From Haematobia irritans (Eukaryota > Arthropoda > Insecta > Diptera > Muscidae), in NCBI RefSeq assembly GCF_050003625.1, contig NC_134398.1, forward strand, positions 58,427,641 through 58,491,640: a stretch of DNA of 64,000 bases, in the 5' to 3' direction. This document shows, in pieces, positions 10,130 to 22,374 of this stretch (its first letter is position 1; every line of letters begins with the position of its first letter). A program made the translations under genes and the position numbers. Under the pieces are notes generated by a model that was not told the origin of the DNA, did not search any database, and worked only from the letters and a program-made list of their open reading frames with translations.

Positions 10130-11828
10130 TATACCCACCACCATAGGATGGGGGGTATATTAACTTTGTCATTCCGTTTGTAACACATCGAAATATTGCT
10201 CTAAGACCCCATAAAGTATACATATTCTGGGTCGTGGTGAAATTCTGAGTCGATCTGAGCATGTCCGTCCGTCCGTCCGTCCGTCCGTCCGTCTGTTGAA
10301 ATCACGCTAACTTCCGAACGAAACAAGCTATCGACTTCAAACTTGGCACAAGTAGTTGTTATTGATGTAGGTCGGATGGTATTGCAAATGGGCCATATCG
10401 GTCCACTTTTACGTATAGCCCCCATATAAACGGACCCCAAAATTTGGCTTGCGAGGCCTCTAAGAGAAGCAAATTTCATCCGATCCGGTTGAAATTTGGT
10501 ACATGGTGTTAGTATATGGTCTCTAACAACCATGCAAATATTGGTCGACATCGGTCCATAATTATATATAGCCCCCATATAAACCGATCCCCCGATTTGG
10601 CTTGCGAGGCCTCTAAGAGAAGCAAATTTCATCCGATCCGTCTGAAATTTGGTACATGGTGTAAGTAAATGGTCTCTAACAACCATGCAAAAACTGGTCC
10701 ACATAGGTCCATAATTATATATAGCCCCCATATAAACAGATCCCCCGATTTGGCTTGCGAGGCCTCTAAGAGAAGCAAATTTCATCCGATCCGGCTGAAA
10801 TTTGGTACGTGATGTTAGTATATGGTCTCTAACAACCATGCAAAAATTGGTCCACATCGGTTCATAATTATATATAGCCCCCTATAAACCGATCACCAGA
10901 TTTGACCTCCGGATCCTCTTGGAAGACCAAAATTCATCTGATTCAGTTGAAATTTGGTACGTGGTGTTGATATATGGCCTCAAACTCCCATGCAAAAATT
11001 GGTCGATATCGGTCCATTATTATATATAGGCCCCATATAAACCGATTCCCAGATTTGACCTCCAGAGCCCCTTGGAAGAGCAAAATTCTTCCCATTCGGT
11101 TGGAATTTGGTACGTGATGTTAGTATATGGTATCCAACAACCATGCAGGAATTGGTTCCTATCAGTCCATAATTATATATAGCTCCCATATAAACCGATC
11201 CCCAGATTTAACCTCCGGTGCCTTTTGGAGAAGCAAAATTCATCCGATCTGCTTGAAATTTGGTACGTGGTGGTAGTATATGATATTTAACAACCATGCC
11301 AAAAGTGGTCCATATCAGTCCATAATCGTACATAAACCGATCCCGAGATTTGGTTTTGGAACCTCTTGGAGGAGCAAATTTCATCCGAGTGCGTTGAAAT
11401 TAGGTACATTGTGCTAGTATATGATCGTTAACAACCATGCTTAACTAGGTCCATATGGGTCTATAGTTATATATGGCCCTCAGATAAATCGATCCCCAAT
11501 ACACAAAAATTGGTCCATATCAAGTTCATAATTGTATATAGCCCCCATATAAGCGACCCCCATATTTCAATTCTGGCTCTCTACGTACAAAAAGTCCATA
11601 TCGATTCGTAATTATTTGTAGACTTAACTATACATAACTTTTTTGTCTAATATATACCATGTATGGACTAAATCACAATTTAGAAAACGATGTTAAGAAG
11701 TTTTAAGATACCACAACCCAAGTAATTCGATTGTGGATGATAGTCTTTCGTAGAAGTTTCTACGCAATCCATGGTGGTGGGTACATAAGATTCGACCTGG
11801 CCGAACTTGCGGCCGTATATACTTGTTT
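10130..11828 (+). mobile_element. Family A Helentron-like element, near complete (A2)
   Basis: A typical copy. The head is tacccaccaccataggatgg, then the conserved block ending tgagtcgatctgagcatg, then a pure (GTCC)n tract (about 10261-10293). The block cgctaacttccgaacgaaac follows, and then an array of 153-bp monomers: the marker catgc falls at 10531, 10684 and 10837. Later monomers are more diverged. The tail contains accaagtaattcg-type sequence, the palindrome-bearing cgacctggccgaactt, and ends acttgttt. The structure fits DINE-1/mini-me/DINE-TR1 elements, which are non-autonomous Helentron relatives. No protein is encoded. Confidence 0.8.
10261..10295 (+). repeat. (GTCY)n tetranucleotide microsatellite
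   Basis: About eight gtcc/gtct units in the head of A2. Comparable tracts mark the heads of the other A and B elements (for example 32687-32730, 40407-40442, 61271-61290, and on the complement 24812-24850 and 59733-59766). Confidence 0.85.
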
Positions 11829-11829
11829 A

Positions 11830-12341
11830 ATAATAAACTGAAATTTTTTGTATTCTAATATAATTGAATTCTTAAAAGATGTCTAATCACTAATCTGTAA
11901 ATGCTAAGGGAGTTACGTTTGTGGCAAATATTACATTTATCTATTCACTTAATGCAAGTAGCAATAAAAACTTTGTTTATCTATTTTTTTTGTTTATTAT
12001 TTTGTTATAATGTTTTCTAAATTTTCCCATAGGATTAAGCTATCAGACTTAAGGTTGTTTTCAGCAAATAAAAAGACTTATTTTTTGCATTGTTCTCAAC
12101 GTTTCAACAATTTTTGATGTCTTCATCATAATAATAAATAATGTTCTGTCAAAGTCATGGGGGCCCCATTATATTAATATACCCAGAGCCTCTAAAAGGT
12201 TAAAGACGGCACTGGGTATACATAGTGGTGAAGGGTATAATGTAGTCGGCCCCGCCCGACTTTAGACTTTCCTTATTTGTTTTTACTTAATTTATTATAA
12301 TTACAAATTATAATAAACTTATTTCTATGGGTTTTAGCAAC
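11830..12341. other. AT-rich spacer with family B tail (12212-12282)
   Basis: Mostly featureless AT-rich sequence. At 12212-12282 it carries the family B 3' tail: gtggtgaagggtataatgta, cggccccgcccgacttta, then a T-run. No gene is recognised. Confidence 0.5.
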
Positions 12342-13194
12342 CAGGGCTGTGGAGTCGAGTCAATTTTGCTCGACTCCGACTCCAGCATTTCTTATTAGCC
12401 TCGACTCCAACTCCGAAGTCGACTCCAGGTGGTATACTTGGAGTATTACAATTGTAATTTTAAGGTGTAATGTTCCAAAAATAGACCGATATAAGTACTC
12501 ATTTTGCCATATGTTTTTATTTGTCCAAAAGAACTCTAATTTTAAAATTTCCAAGGAGATTTCTGAAGTAATTATGTAGGGCTATCTCAAAATCTGGGAA
12601 ATTTCCGCTTATATTTATGGATCTTAAATAACTCTAAATTCGAAATTTCTGAAAAATCTCAAGAAAATTTTAGACTGGGAAAATTTTCTTAAAACAAATC
12701 GGAAGTTGGGTTTATATGTAGGTGCTATATCACAAAATTGTCCGGTATGACCCATCTTCGAACTCGGCATGCCTGCCAAAAAAGAAAAGAACTTTAGGTT
12801 CTACTGCTATATTGCCTTAAATTATTATATAATTATATCTTTATCAAGAATATATACAGGGTCAAAAATCTATATTTTAATATGTTAAAAATGGACAATA
12901 AAATCAATCAATTAAGCCCATATTCTAGTAAACCCTACTTTTTATATCACTGTGAAATTTCACCCATATAACATACATACATTTTCAATGGCCTGAAATC
13001 CAGTACCTCGTTGTTCGATTAAAAACCCTAATGGAATCTAATTTGTCGTAATATTTTTTTAGTTACAAAAATATGAAGTGTTTTTCAAATTTTGTTTCGC
13101 CGGAGACAGAGTCGAGCAAAATTTATACGACTCCGGCTCCGACTCCAGCAAAATCTTCAGAATCCGACACCAAGACTCCGGCTCCACAGCCCTG
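12342..13194. mobile_element. hAT-like non-autonomous element (853 bp)
   Basis: The ends are inverted repeats: cagggctgtggagtcgagtc at the left and ctccggctccacagccctg at the right. Clusters of the hexamer gactcc form subterminal repeats on both sides. The flanks are ttagcaac (12334-12341) and ttaacaac (13195-13202), an 8-bp duplication with one mismatch, as expected for hAT elements. The 853-bp interior has no transposase frame. Confidence 0.85.
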
Positions 13195-13408
13195 TTAACA
13201 ACTAGAGACTATCGGCCTAAATTCTAATTTTAATTCTACAGATATATAGGTTCCAGAAGTATGGTATTGATTTTAGAGAAGCAACATCAAAGGTTTTTAT
13301 ACCAAACTCCTTAAGAGAAGATCTTAGACATTAGGTCACGTAGTATGTTTCTGAATATATCCTAATTCCTTAGAGCACCGTTTTGCAATAATGACGAAAA
13401 TCAAATGT

Positions 13409-13736
13409 TGTTGGAAACCACCATAAGCGAGCAACCTACATCTATTATAAATAAGCGAAAACAAATACCAACACGAATACAAATCACTGTTCATCTCCAG
13501 TTCACCACGACTGAGCTACTGTCTAAACAAAACTGTTATACAGTCGACAAAAATGAAGCTCATACAAACCAACTACTTGTTGCATACCAATCCTATATAC
13601 GTCACACATTTTTGGGGTGGTGCGCGAGAATTTATAAATTTCTCTTTCTCTCTTTGTTCTTAATTCTAATATGAGAATATAATATCTTGATATGCTCAAT
13701 TGTTAAGGTTAACCTAAATAAAGAAACACATCAACA
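13409..13736 (+). mobile_element. Possible solo LTR (copia-like)
   Basis: Starts tgttggaaacc and ends caaca, the terminal form of copia-type LTRs. Inside there is a TATA-like tataaataag at about 13449, a mid-region cap-like stretch, and a polyadenylation signal aataaag near the end. I could not find a matching 5-bp target duplication, and there is no second copy in the window to align. The 89-codon frame at 13405-13674 shows no recognised domain. Confidence 0.3.
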
Positions 13737-15473
13737 TATATAAATTTATATTCACCACATCCATGTCACTATGTTCTCTTCCTGAGAGTGCAGTTGTTCT
13801 CTCAGCATGGGAGAGTTCTATTAGGATAGAATCATAACTTTTCCCGATGTATAGTAATGCATGGGTAATTTATAATTCATCCACATCAGTCTTAGCTAGG
13901 TATGGTATGCTATTCACGGAGCCACCATAACACAATCACAGCCAAAGTCCTGGCAAAATAAGAACACAAGCAATGACAACAAAACTTACCACAAAATCGT
14001 GTTCAGTTTGACGTTCTCAATGGGGAATGGGAGTATAGTGGGAAACAGCATAAGACATTGGAAAAACGAAGTGGAAAACGACTTGCATTGCAAGCAATCA
14101 CAGTCAGACGTTCAAAACTTTAGTTGATAATTTGCTCCAAACGCAAACGAACGTGTGCACTGTGACAGCAAAATTCTTCAAAAATTAATCCGATAAATAA
14201 AAATATATAGCAATTATAAAAATGCGATATTGAAAAGATAACGAATATATAACAAAATAAAAATTAAAGGTTTAATACAAAATGTTAGCTTTTAATTCTA
14301 TAGTATGATATAGTTTAGTGGAAACCCTTTCCCAACATTCAAAACAAAAGAGCAAATTTACAAACGTCAAGGGAAAGGATAAATTACTCCGGAAAGTTTT
14401 TAGACTTTCAGCTTAAGTTTATATTCGTATGAAATTGAGTGAGTGGGTATAAACGGTGCAAATATTTTCGTATACAATTATTTGTCGAGATATTCCAGTG
14501 CATGTGTACGCGAGTGCATGTGTGAGCAAGTGAACTTCCTTGCACTACGTGCACACATACGAAGTGAACCACTGACTAGTAGAATCATATCTTTTGGAAA
14601 ATAAATGCAGTTTCATTTCCTTTTCAAATATCCCTTGCAGTCATATGCCAAACACACACACAAAGTCTTATCTAGCAATATAATTTGTATGCACTAAGGC
14701 ATTCGTTTATTTGTGTGTGTGTGTGTGTGTTTGCACAACCGTGTTTATCAGCTTTGGCTTGTCATGATTTTAATGATGATTAATTGTTTCGAAGTGGAAA
14801 TTTGAATACCTCCGCCAGATTACACTGAAATCGTGTTTATGAAAGCTCCCATTAACTCACAGAATATTGGAAATTGAAATTGTCTCACGATAGGTAAGTG
14901 GTAATTATGAAATATAGCTCGTAGCAATATGACCAAAGGGTGTATATGCTTGGATAAGGAAAATCTGAGATTTAAGAGACTGGATGTGAGCTAAATTAGA
15001 AAATCCGATTTCGTGAAAATAAGCGAGGAAAGCTTGCAGGTGATAAAAAAGAGCGGGAAAAGGAAATGTTTTCGCATATTAACAAGGTTATGAAAAAAAA
15101 AATTTAATCCACATTAGAGTCGCCAAAGACAAGATTTTCAGTAAAATTTGTTAACTAAAATTTTAGTTGACGTTAAAACTATTTTAAAAACTAACTATTT
15201 AGCAAACTTTGAAAAAAAAAAAATCAATGAAACAACTGAGTCAAAATTTTGAAACACTGATTTTAAAAATGTATTCAATTAAATTTCTAATTTAGGCTGA
15301 ATAATGTTAAATTATAAATGAATGCAATTTGAATTTAAAAATTTATCGACCTGATTAATTTTTTAATATGGTTCAAAACAACTTTTCTGTAGAAAATAGA
15401 GAACTAATGTCCGTATTTGTTTTTTAATGTCGAAAAATCAACAAATCTACTTTTGCTAAAGTCGAAAGTGGAC
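13737..15473. other. Least repetitive stretch; no gene proven
   Basis: It contains none of the window's repeat families that I can detect. There are short CA/GT microsatellites (about 14652-14663 and 14714-14731). A possible non-coding first exon is described separately. No coding frame is convincing. Confidence 0.4.
14103..14895 (+). promoter_or_regulatory. Speculative promoter and 5' untranslated exon
   Basis: Around 14100 the sequence cagtcagacgttcaaaact resembles an arthropod initiator region. It is followed by a purine/A-rich leader-like stretch without long frames. A consensus splice donor (ataggtaagtgg) has its GT at 14894-14895. The resemblance to fly 5' untranslated exons is general, not specific. 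Confidence 0.2.
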
Positions 15474-15734
15474 TTTGTTGCAGTGGGCAGCATGTCCGCT
15501 TTGCATACAAAGGGCCGTGAGTTCAATCATAGGTTCTACCTAACAAAAAGTTTTTAAGAGGTGGATTATTCCCTCTCAGTAATGCTGGTGACATTTTCAA
15601 AACTTTCTGTTTCAAAAAATTTTTAAGTGGTTTCAACGCAATGTGGAACATAGAATTGGACAACACTCGGAGATAAGAGAGAAGTTCACCACTACGGTAT
15701 CACAATGGACTCAGTAATAACCTAACCTAACCTA
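15474..15734 (+). mobile_element. SINE, 5'-truncated, (AACCT)n tail
   Basis: Homologous to the SINE at 1625-1974, starting inside its tRNA-like head (gcatgtccgctttgcataca). It continues through the conserved body (tcagtaatgctggtgacatt) and the tail cggtatcacaatggactc to three AACCT units. Box B is decayed (agttcaatcat). Confidence 0.8.
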
Positions 15735-15948
15735 TGACCACAGATGCCTAATTTTGCCAAATTTGGTCCAAATCGGTTTAGATTTATATATATAGGCTGC
15801 ATAAACATGTAGGTCCGATTTGGGAAAATATATATACAAAATTCATAATTTCACCAATATCTTCCATAATAGAAGTTCATGATTCTCAACATGCACAATA
15901 CAATAAACAATATTTTTATTAAAATCGATTTAGACTTTTATACATCTA

Positions 15949-16646
15949 CAAGCAAAAAGTAATTCTTTCCTCCTAAACAAAATTTCAGACAATCAAATAT
16001 CGTTTTTAATTTGCTTTTCGATGTAAGGAAGTTCATTTGGAAGAAAAGTATATACTTTTTGTGATAAATGTTTACTCTTTTAGACGATGTCAAAACAATT
16101 TCATAAAGACTAACTCAAAAAAATCTTTTTTGACTAATTGCATCTTCCCTCATATCTTTCTCACTTCCACGAAGTTTTTTAGTTCTTAATACCTTTGTCT
16201 GTAATACAAACAATGTAGGAGAAATTTTTCGATTTTATAATTATTTTTTTTTTTAAGTTTTACCTTTCGCCTGGATGGAGAATCGAACCGCGCACCATAC
16301 AATTTGTAAGCCAACACACTATCCACTGGGCTTCGTAGATGTTATTATGATGAAACTGACAATTATCGCTATAGCCATCAACGCACAAGTCACGCAATCA
16401 GTCAAATATTTATATTTATATAGCATAGTTTTCGGCGCCGATTTAGGAACTTGATATAACAGAAACATAACTTTAGTTGGCCAATGGGTAGTATGCTCGT
16501 CTTGCATACCAAGGGTCGTGGGTTCAATCCCTGCTTCGACCGAACACCATGTTTTTTTTGTACATATACTCCAAATATGTTCGGAAGATTCTGAAAAGAT
16601 GTTCGACGTTGCATACTACTATATAAATTTTTGTTTTCTTGGCGTG
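15949..16646. mobile_element. TIR element K with paired tRNA-like modules, copy 1
   Basis: Flanked by TA at both ends. The left terminus caagcaaaaagtaattcttt and the right terminus ttttcttggcgtg are decayed forms of the 18286-19200 termini. It holds a minus-strand tRNA-like module (about 16262-16345) and a plus-strand one (about 16470-16548). Compared with copy 2, roughly 220 bp near the right end are missing. Confidence 0.65.
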
Positions 16647-16684
16647 TACGATGGAAAACTTTTGCATATCGGCTCTGATTAATA

Positions 16685-17576
16685 CACTGGTAGAAAAATG
16701 CTTCGTACTATTAACGAACGGGCTTCGTTGATTATTTTTCGTTATAAGAACGAAAGTGATCGTTAATACAATGAAATCAATCGTAAAAAGACAATTTTGT
16801 GTTTTTTTGTTTTTCGTTATATTAATGAAATAAGTTTCGTTAATATTACGAATATAAACTTTGGAAAGTTTTAGCCCTTAAAACACATGTCTTTTTATAT
16901 ACTCCTAAACTGGAATTGGAAAATTCATTTATAAAACGAATGTGATCGTTAACATAATATAACGTTATGGATCTTTAAAAATTAATTTAAAATTGGTATC
17001 TTTTGTCATATTAATGAAGTATGTTCGTTAATAGTACGAATGAGACTTTGAGTATTTCTGTCTCTCTATACTCTCTCTAATACGTCTCTCCATACTCTCT
17101 CTCTAATACGTCTGTGGCGTCTATGTAATGTATACGTACACTTGTATACATGACAATAAGCACATGTTTCCGTGTGCATCTTGAAACGGTAAAAAGTTCA
17201 ACTGAAAAATTGTCTGATGGGCAAACCTTCATTTAGTCGTTTGTGTTATACAACATTTACGTTCTTTCGTTGAAGAGTACACAGATCGTGGGTGAGTTAA
17301 TTTTTTTTTTATATTCGCAAGAAATTTGGTGTACATTTTGGGAATTGAACTTTCAGATGAACAATTACCGGAATTAACCTTAGTGGCAAAAAAATTGGAG
17401 AAATTGTATTATTTCCTACTGTATATAAATTATATTTCTAAGATCTTAACAAAAATTAATACACTACCAAAATATACTTCGATTTTTACATATTACGAAA
17501 GAATATCCACACAAAAAAATCAAACAAAAACCAATATCAAAACCATTGCATATGAAGTGTAAGCCCATTATGTGAC

Positions 17577-17617
<41 letters not shown>

Positions 17618-17971
17618 ATTTCGCAGAAATGCAAATTAGTTAAGAAATAACCCTTCTAATATACACTACCAATGACTACACTCAAATACATTAATTGGTT
17701 AGGTTTCATTAGTATAACGTTCGTCTTTCACTCAGACAATGAATGATTTTCATTCATATTACGAATAATTTTCGTTAGTACAACGAAAAGGCTACGTTAC
17801 ACCAACGTAATTATTCGTTAATACTACGAAATGTATTCCATAAAGGGTTTTGTAAATATAACGTAAAATTACGTTGTTATAATGAAATGCTACGTTGGCT
17901 GACTTTTAATGAAGAATTTCGTTAATACAACGTAGGAATTCATCGTATTAACTAAACTTTTTCTACCAGTG
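16685..17971. mobile_element. TIR element E (1287 bp) with TA duplication
   Basis: The ends cactggtagaaaaatg and ctttttctaccagtg are inverted repeats, flanked by TA. Both terminal thirds are full of ttcgttaata/acgaat motifs in both orientations. The middle (about 17060-17690) is different in character: it includes a 79-codon open frame (17326-17562, no recognised domain) followed closely by a 37-A run. A right-end-like fragment recurs at about 29908-29921. Probably a non-autonomous Tc1/mariner-type element; the centre may be captured or inserted sequence. Confidence 0.7.
17580..17616 (+). repeat. Poly(A) tract of 37
   Basis: An uninterrupted A-run inside element E, shortly after a small open frame. 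It could be the tail of a retroposed transcript or simple slippage. Confidence 0.9.
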
Positions 17972-18596
17972 TATATACCTTCAATCTGCACCGCTGGATA
18001 AATCATAAATATTCACGCACAGAGAAAAAACTAAAAACAGTTTAGTTACATGGGATAAAGGAAGTACTTCGTGCGAAAATTTAACTAAATTATGTTGCAC
18101 ATTTTGAAGTATCTACAATGCGTTGTTAATACATATAATGACCTGCATTGTTTTTTAAATAGAATTTAGGAAATTAAATAATATAACTAAAATAAATCAA
18201 CGTAAAGAAACAAATTGTTGGCATCAAATTATGACCATAATTTTGTAGACATATTTGAGAGAATTGCATTCAACAGGGGAATATACACGCAAAAAAATAA
18301 TTCTTTCCTCCCAAACGAAATTTTAGACAAACAAAGTTCGTTTCTCATTTGCTTTTCGCTGTAAGGAAGTGTATTTGGAAGAAAAGTATATACTTTTTGT
18401 GATAAACGTTTATTCTTTTCCAGGATGTAAAAACAATTTCATAAAGACTAACTCAAAAAAATTTTTTTTCTGGCTAATTGCATTTTCCCTTACATCTTTC
18501 TCACTTCCACGAAGATTTTTAGTTCTTAGCACCTTTTTCTGTAATACAAACAATGTAGAAGAAATTATACGATTTTATAAATTTTTAAAATTTTTT

Positions 18597-18672
18597 TACC
18601 TTTTGCCTGGACGGAGAATCGAACCGCGGACCATGCACTTTGTAAGCCAACACACTAACCACTGAGCTATGT
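18597..18672 (-). ncRNA. tRNA-like module, minus strand, in element K
   Basis: On the minus strand the sequence has a consensus box A (tagctcagtgg) and a box B that is almost perfect (ggttcgattct), with tRNA-like spacing. The stems are imperfect and it lies inside a mobile element with three copies in the window, so I call it a tRNA-derived promoter module rather than a functional tRNA gene. Confidence 0.6.
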
Positions 18673-18789
18673 ACCTGTTATGGTCATCAAGAGATAAATA
18701 TCCATATAAGTTATATTTATATAGCATAGCTTGCGGCGCCCACGAACCGAATAAACAAAGTTTATTTAACAGAAACAAACATTTAGTTT

Positions 18790-18868
18790 GGCACCGTGGA
18801 GCAGTGGTTGCTACGTCTGACTCTCATGCCAAGGGTCGTGGGTTCGATCCCTGCTTCGACCAAAGTTT
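18790..18868 (+). ncRNA. tRNA-like module, plus strand, in element K
   Basis: A box-A-like tggagcagtgg and a perfect box B (ggttcgatccc) are followed by a long T-run, a strong Pol III stop. It resembles the SINE head at 1625 (both end in a ...gtcgtgggttcgat... arm then gcttcgacc or gctacgacc), so it may derive from the same SINE lineage. Confidence 0.6.
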
Positions 18869-19202
18869 TTTTTTTTTTTTTTTTTTTTTACATACATTCT
18901 ACATATGTTCGGAAGATTCCGAAAAAAATGTTCAACATTACATTGTACTATATTAAATTTTGAACTGTAAAATGTGTTTTATTAAAGACCAAAAGTCAGA
19001 AAAGAAGAGTGTTTGATATAAACGAAATGGACTCTGTTGTTGTTTCAAAAATAACTTTTTTTATTGAAAAAATAAAAACTTTGTAACAAACGAATTTTTT
19101 TGGTGATAAAAGTTTAAAATTTTCGAAGCAATTCAAAAAACTCTAACAAAAGAAAAACGTTTTCGGTACACGTTTTCCAAACGTTTTTTTTCTTTGCGTG
19201 TA

Positions 19203-20250
19203 TGGAAAAAATTAATGAAATTAAACATTAACCAATCTATAAATTTTGTTTTTGTTTTTTTTTACTTACGAGTATATTGGTCTCAGGGTCAGGATATGAT
19301 TGCTCACAGATATTTTGTTTAGAGTCCGGTGCTGTATTGACTTATCATCACATACTTCGTCGTAGTTTCATTCAAATCGACATACACTTTAGCTCAAAAG
19401 TCTATTAATTTTTGTTAATTTGGGTTGCTACAGTATTTTCGCTTTATGTTAGAAACTTGCTTGCATTTATCTGAGATTTATTTAACGTCTCGCATACCCC
19501 TTTTGACTACAGTAAAAAAAAACCATCGTTAACTTCTTTTAAATGTAACCTTTTTTATTGCAAAAATTACAAATATTTAGTTAAATTGTATTTTTTTTTT
19601 TCGAAATTAACCTTTATCTGGTGAGGTTTTTTGTATCATTATTACATTTGTTGATTAGAACACATTGTATTTAACGAAAATAAAAAAATATTTCGAAATA
19701 TTATATGTACTTTCAATAATTAACATGCACTTTATTTAACACGTCTTATTTATAATAGACGTAACCGAGTGTGCGAGGTAGTAAATTTTACCACCTCGTA
19801 GACAGTTAAAGGTTAAATAGGTCTACAAAACCGAATGAACGAAGCATGGGTATAAAAACTAGTGACCGTAGAATAGCATAATGAAAACTAGAACATTAAA
19901 AAGTTTTTAAATTTTTCTATGGCTTAAGGTCATGGATTAATGAAAAAGCTGGTGATTATTTTTGAAAAATAAAGCTCATGCTCAGTCAAGGGCTGTGTAA
20001 TATAATCACCAAAGCTGTACCGATATCTTTGTGTTAAATTTTTTCAAATAAATAAATGAAAGAACGACAACACCAGGTTTTTCATCAACCCATGACCGCA
20101 AGACAAATAAATATACCAAAATTATAAGAGGTGCAGTAAAAAAAGTCCATATTACCTCAAATAGTAAGTTATGGATAAAGTACCAAACATTAGCTTACCT
20201 AGATAAATTTTCTAGGGTGGCACCAGAACTCTGACATTCTAAATCGCTTT
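19203..20250. other. No gene recognised
   Basis: AT-rich intergenic sequence. I see no TIR pair, tandem repeat or convincing coding frame. Confidence 0.4.
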
Positions 20251-20251
20251 T

Positions 20252-21195
20252 TATACCCTCAACCATAGGACTAACTTTGACATTCAACATATCGAAATAT
20301 TGATCTGAGACCCCATATCCTCTTGCAGGATCAAATTTCATCCGATCCGGTTAAAATTTGGTACGTGGTTTATCGGTCCATAATTATATATAACCCCAAC
20401 ATAAACTGATCCCCTAATTTGGCTTGCGGATTCCTTTGTAGGAGCACATTTGATTTGATAATTTGTATGTGAAGTTTGTATATGGCCTCTACTAACCATG
20501 CAAAAATTAGGCCACATCAGTCCATAATTATATATATAGCCCCTATATAAACCGACCCCCAAATTTTGTTTGCAAAACCTCTTGTAGGTACAAATTTTCG
20601 ATCCGATTGAATTTCGATACGAGAAGTTTTTTGGCTTTAATAACCCCGCAAAAATTGGTCCATATCTGTCCATACTTATATATAAACCGATTTCCAGATT
20701 TGACCTTTGGAGTCTCTAGACGGAACAAATTTCATCTGACCCTGTTGAAATGTGGCCCTGATTTTATTTTGTGGGCCTCCTGGAAAAGCAAATTTTATCC
20801 GATCCGTTTAAAATTTGGCATATGATGTCATTATACCACATCTACTAATCCTTCAAAAATTGGTCAATATCGCTTCATTATTATATATAGCTCCCATATA
20901 AACCGATACCAAATTTGTCTTCTAGAGCCTCACGGAGGAAAAACTTTCATTCGATTCGATTAAAATTTCGCTCTGTAATTACCGTTCGAATTGGTTGATA
21001 TCGGATCAAAAATTTTTATAGACTCCTCTATTTAGGTATTTAATCTGCCTTTTTTGTCGTACATAGACACCATATGGACTAACATTAATTTAGACGACAC
21101 TATTAAGATGTTTTAAGATATCTTGACATCGACTAGTGCCGATTGTAAATGACATTTGGTAGTAGAACATTCTACGAAATCCATGTAGGAGGGAA
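20252..21195 (+). mobile_element. Family A element, decayed copy (A3)
   Basis: A recognisable head (ttataccctcaaccatagga), then diverged 153-bp-type monomers (ccatataaaccgaccccc, tggcttgcgga) and the tail phrase at about 21060-21190. The GTCY tract is lost. Divergence and deletions suggest an old copy. Confidence 0.65.
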
Positions 21196-21199
21196 TATT

Positions 21200-22374
21200 T
21201 CTCTCCACAATTCACAATTATAAATTGATTTCTACGACATTTTGTGGATAAAATTTTGGCCAACTGCGCCCATTTTCGACTCAAAAATTTCTGGGGTTAT
21301 AAAACCGTTACCATAATGACAAATCTAAAATTATATGACAGCTTTATCATGAAACGGTGTGGTTGGAAAAAGTAAGTGGGTGTAATTTGTGTGGGCTAGT
21401 TTGCAAGGTTTATCTCAGATATTTTCTTTTTAAATTTCCAAATATGGTGGGAATAATAGATATTTATAAAAAATGGCGCAACACAATGGACTAAAGGCCT
21501 TAATTAGCCTGAAAGGATGTGCTACCATTATAACTTCAATTAATTTATCCTAGTTTGGTTTCAAAATTTAACATATTTCTTTTTTGGCTAGATCTTGAGC
21601 TGATTCCACAAAATTGTTAACATTTAAAGGCAATTATCTAATTGTCTATAAATACTAAAACACAAATCAATACCTTACACAAGCTGAAAAGTTATAAAGT
21701 TTCCTGTTAAATGAAAATACCACAATTCAAACATGTGGCTCACACCAAAATTGACATACACACAGACATGCCAGCATCGACATCACTTCGCATACATACT
21801 CTAGCACAGTTTTATTCACAGAGAAATTTTCAGATACGAAACCACATTTTACCTCAAAAACCTTGATTGTCATTAAGGGAAAAACAAACACTTGCATACT
21901 GCTTATAAAGTTCATTGGAAATCAATATCAGCACACTGGGGAGGTAGAAAATATATCTGAGAAATTGTTTCAAATTAATTTAAATGAATCTTGTGGGAAA
22001 ATGCGAATGACAGTACTAATTTTATAACATAGGAAAAGTTTTAAAAAATAATGAAAAACTACGAAATTTCATAAAAAAGGTTGACAATTGGTTCCTCAGG
22101 ACTTTGCCATAGACATACAGAAAGTGATTTATATATTACAAAAGCTGGAGGATCGACTTTTTCATATATTTATAAATACTTTGACATCGGAAATCAATTA
22201 AACAAGCATTCTAAATGAATGTAAAAAAAAATAAGAAAAAAAATGAAGTCGGGCTGGACCGACCACGTTACCACGTTTTTACTTACATTTACCGTTTCAA
22301 GTTTCAAATGAACAGCAAGAACTCACTGAACCCAAATTAAACCTAAAATTTAGAAAAACAAAGTAAAAGTAAAA
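21200..22374. other. AT-rich stretch with a LINE/SINE tail fragment
   Basis: At about 21478-21540 the sequence cacaatggactaaaggcctt...agcctgaaaggat is a decayed LINE/SINE tail. The remainder shows no gene or repeat I can support. Confidence 0.4.

Larger units (their letters stand above)
18286..19200. mobile_element. TIR element K with divergent tRNA-like modules, copy 2
   Basis: A 915-bp element with termini cacgcaaaaaaataattc and tttttctttgcgtg in inverted orientation, flanked by TA (18284-18285 and 19201-19202). Near its centre lie two tRNA-like modules transcribed away from each other (18597-18672 minus, 18790-18868 plus), separated by a spacer of about 115 bp that is conserved in all three copies. 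No transposase is encoded. The termini and TA duplication point to a Tc1/mariner-type MITE. Confidence 0.75.

Noticed and set aside
10201..10857. A 218-codon minus-strand frame with repeated 51-residue period
   Set aside because: It lies wholly in the 153-bp tandem repeats of a non-coding element. The period is a multiple of three, so open frames extend automatically, and different copies give different frames on both strands.
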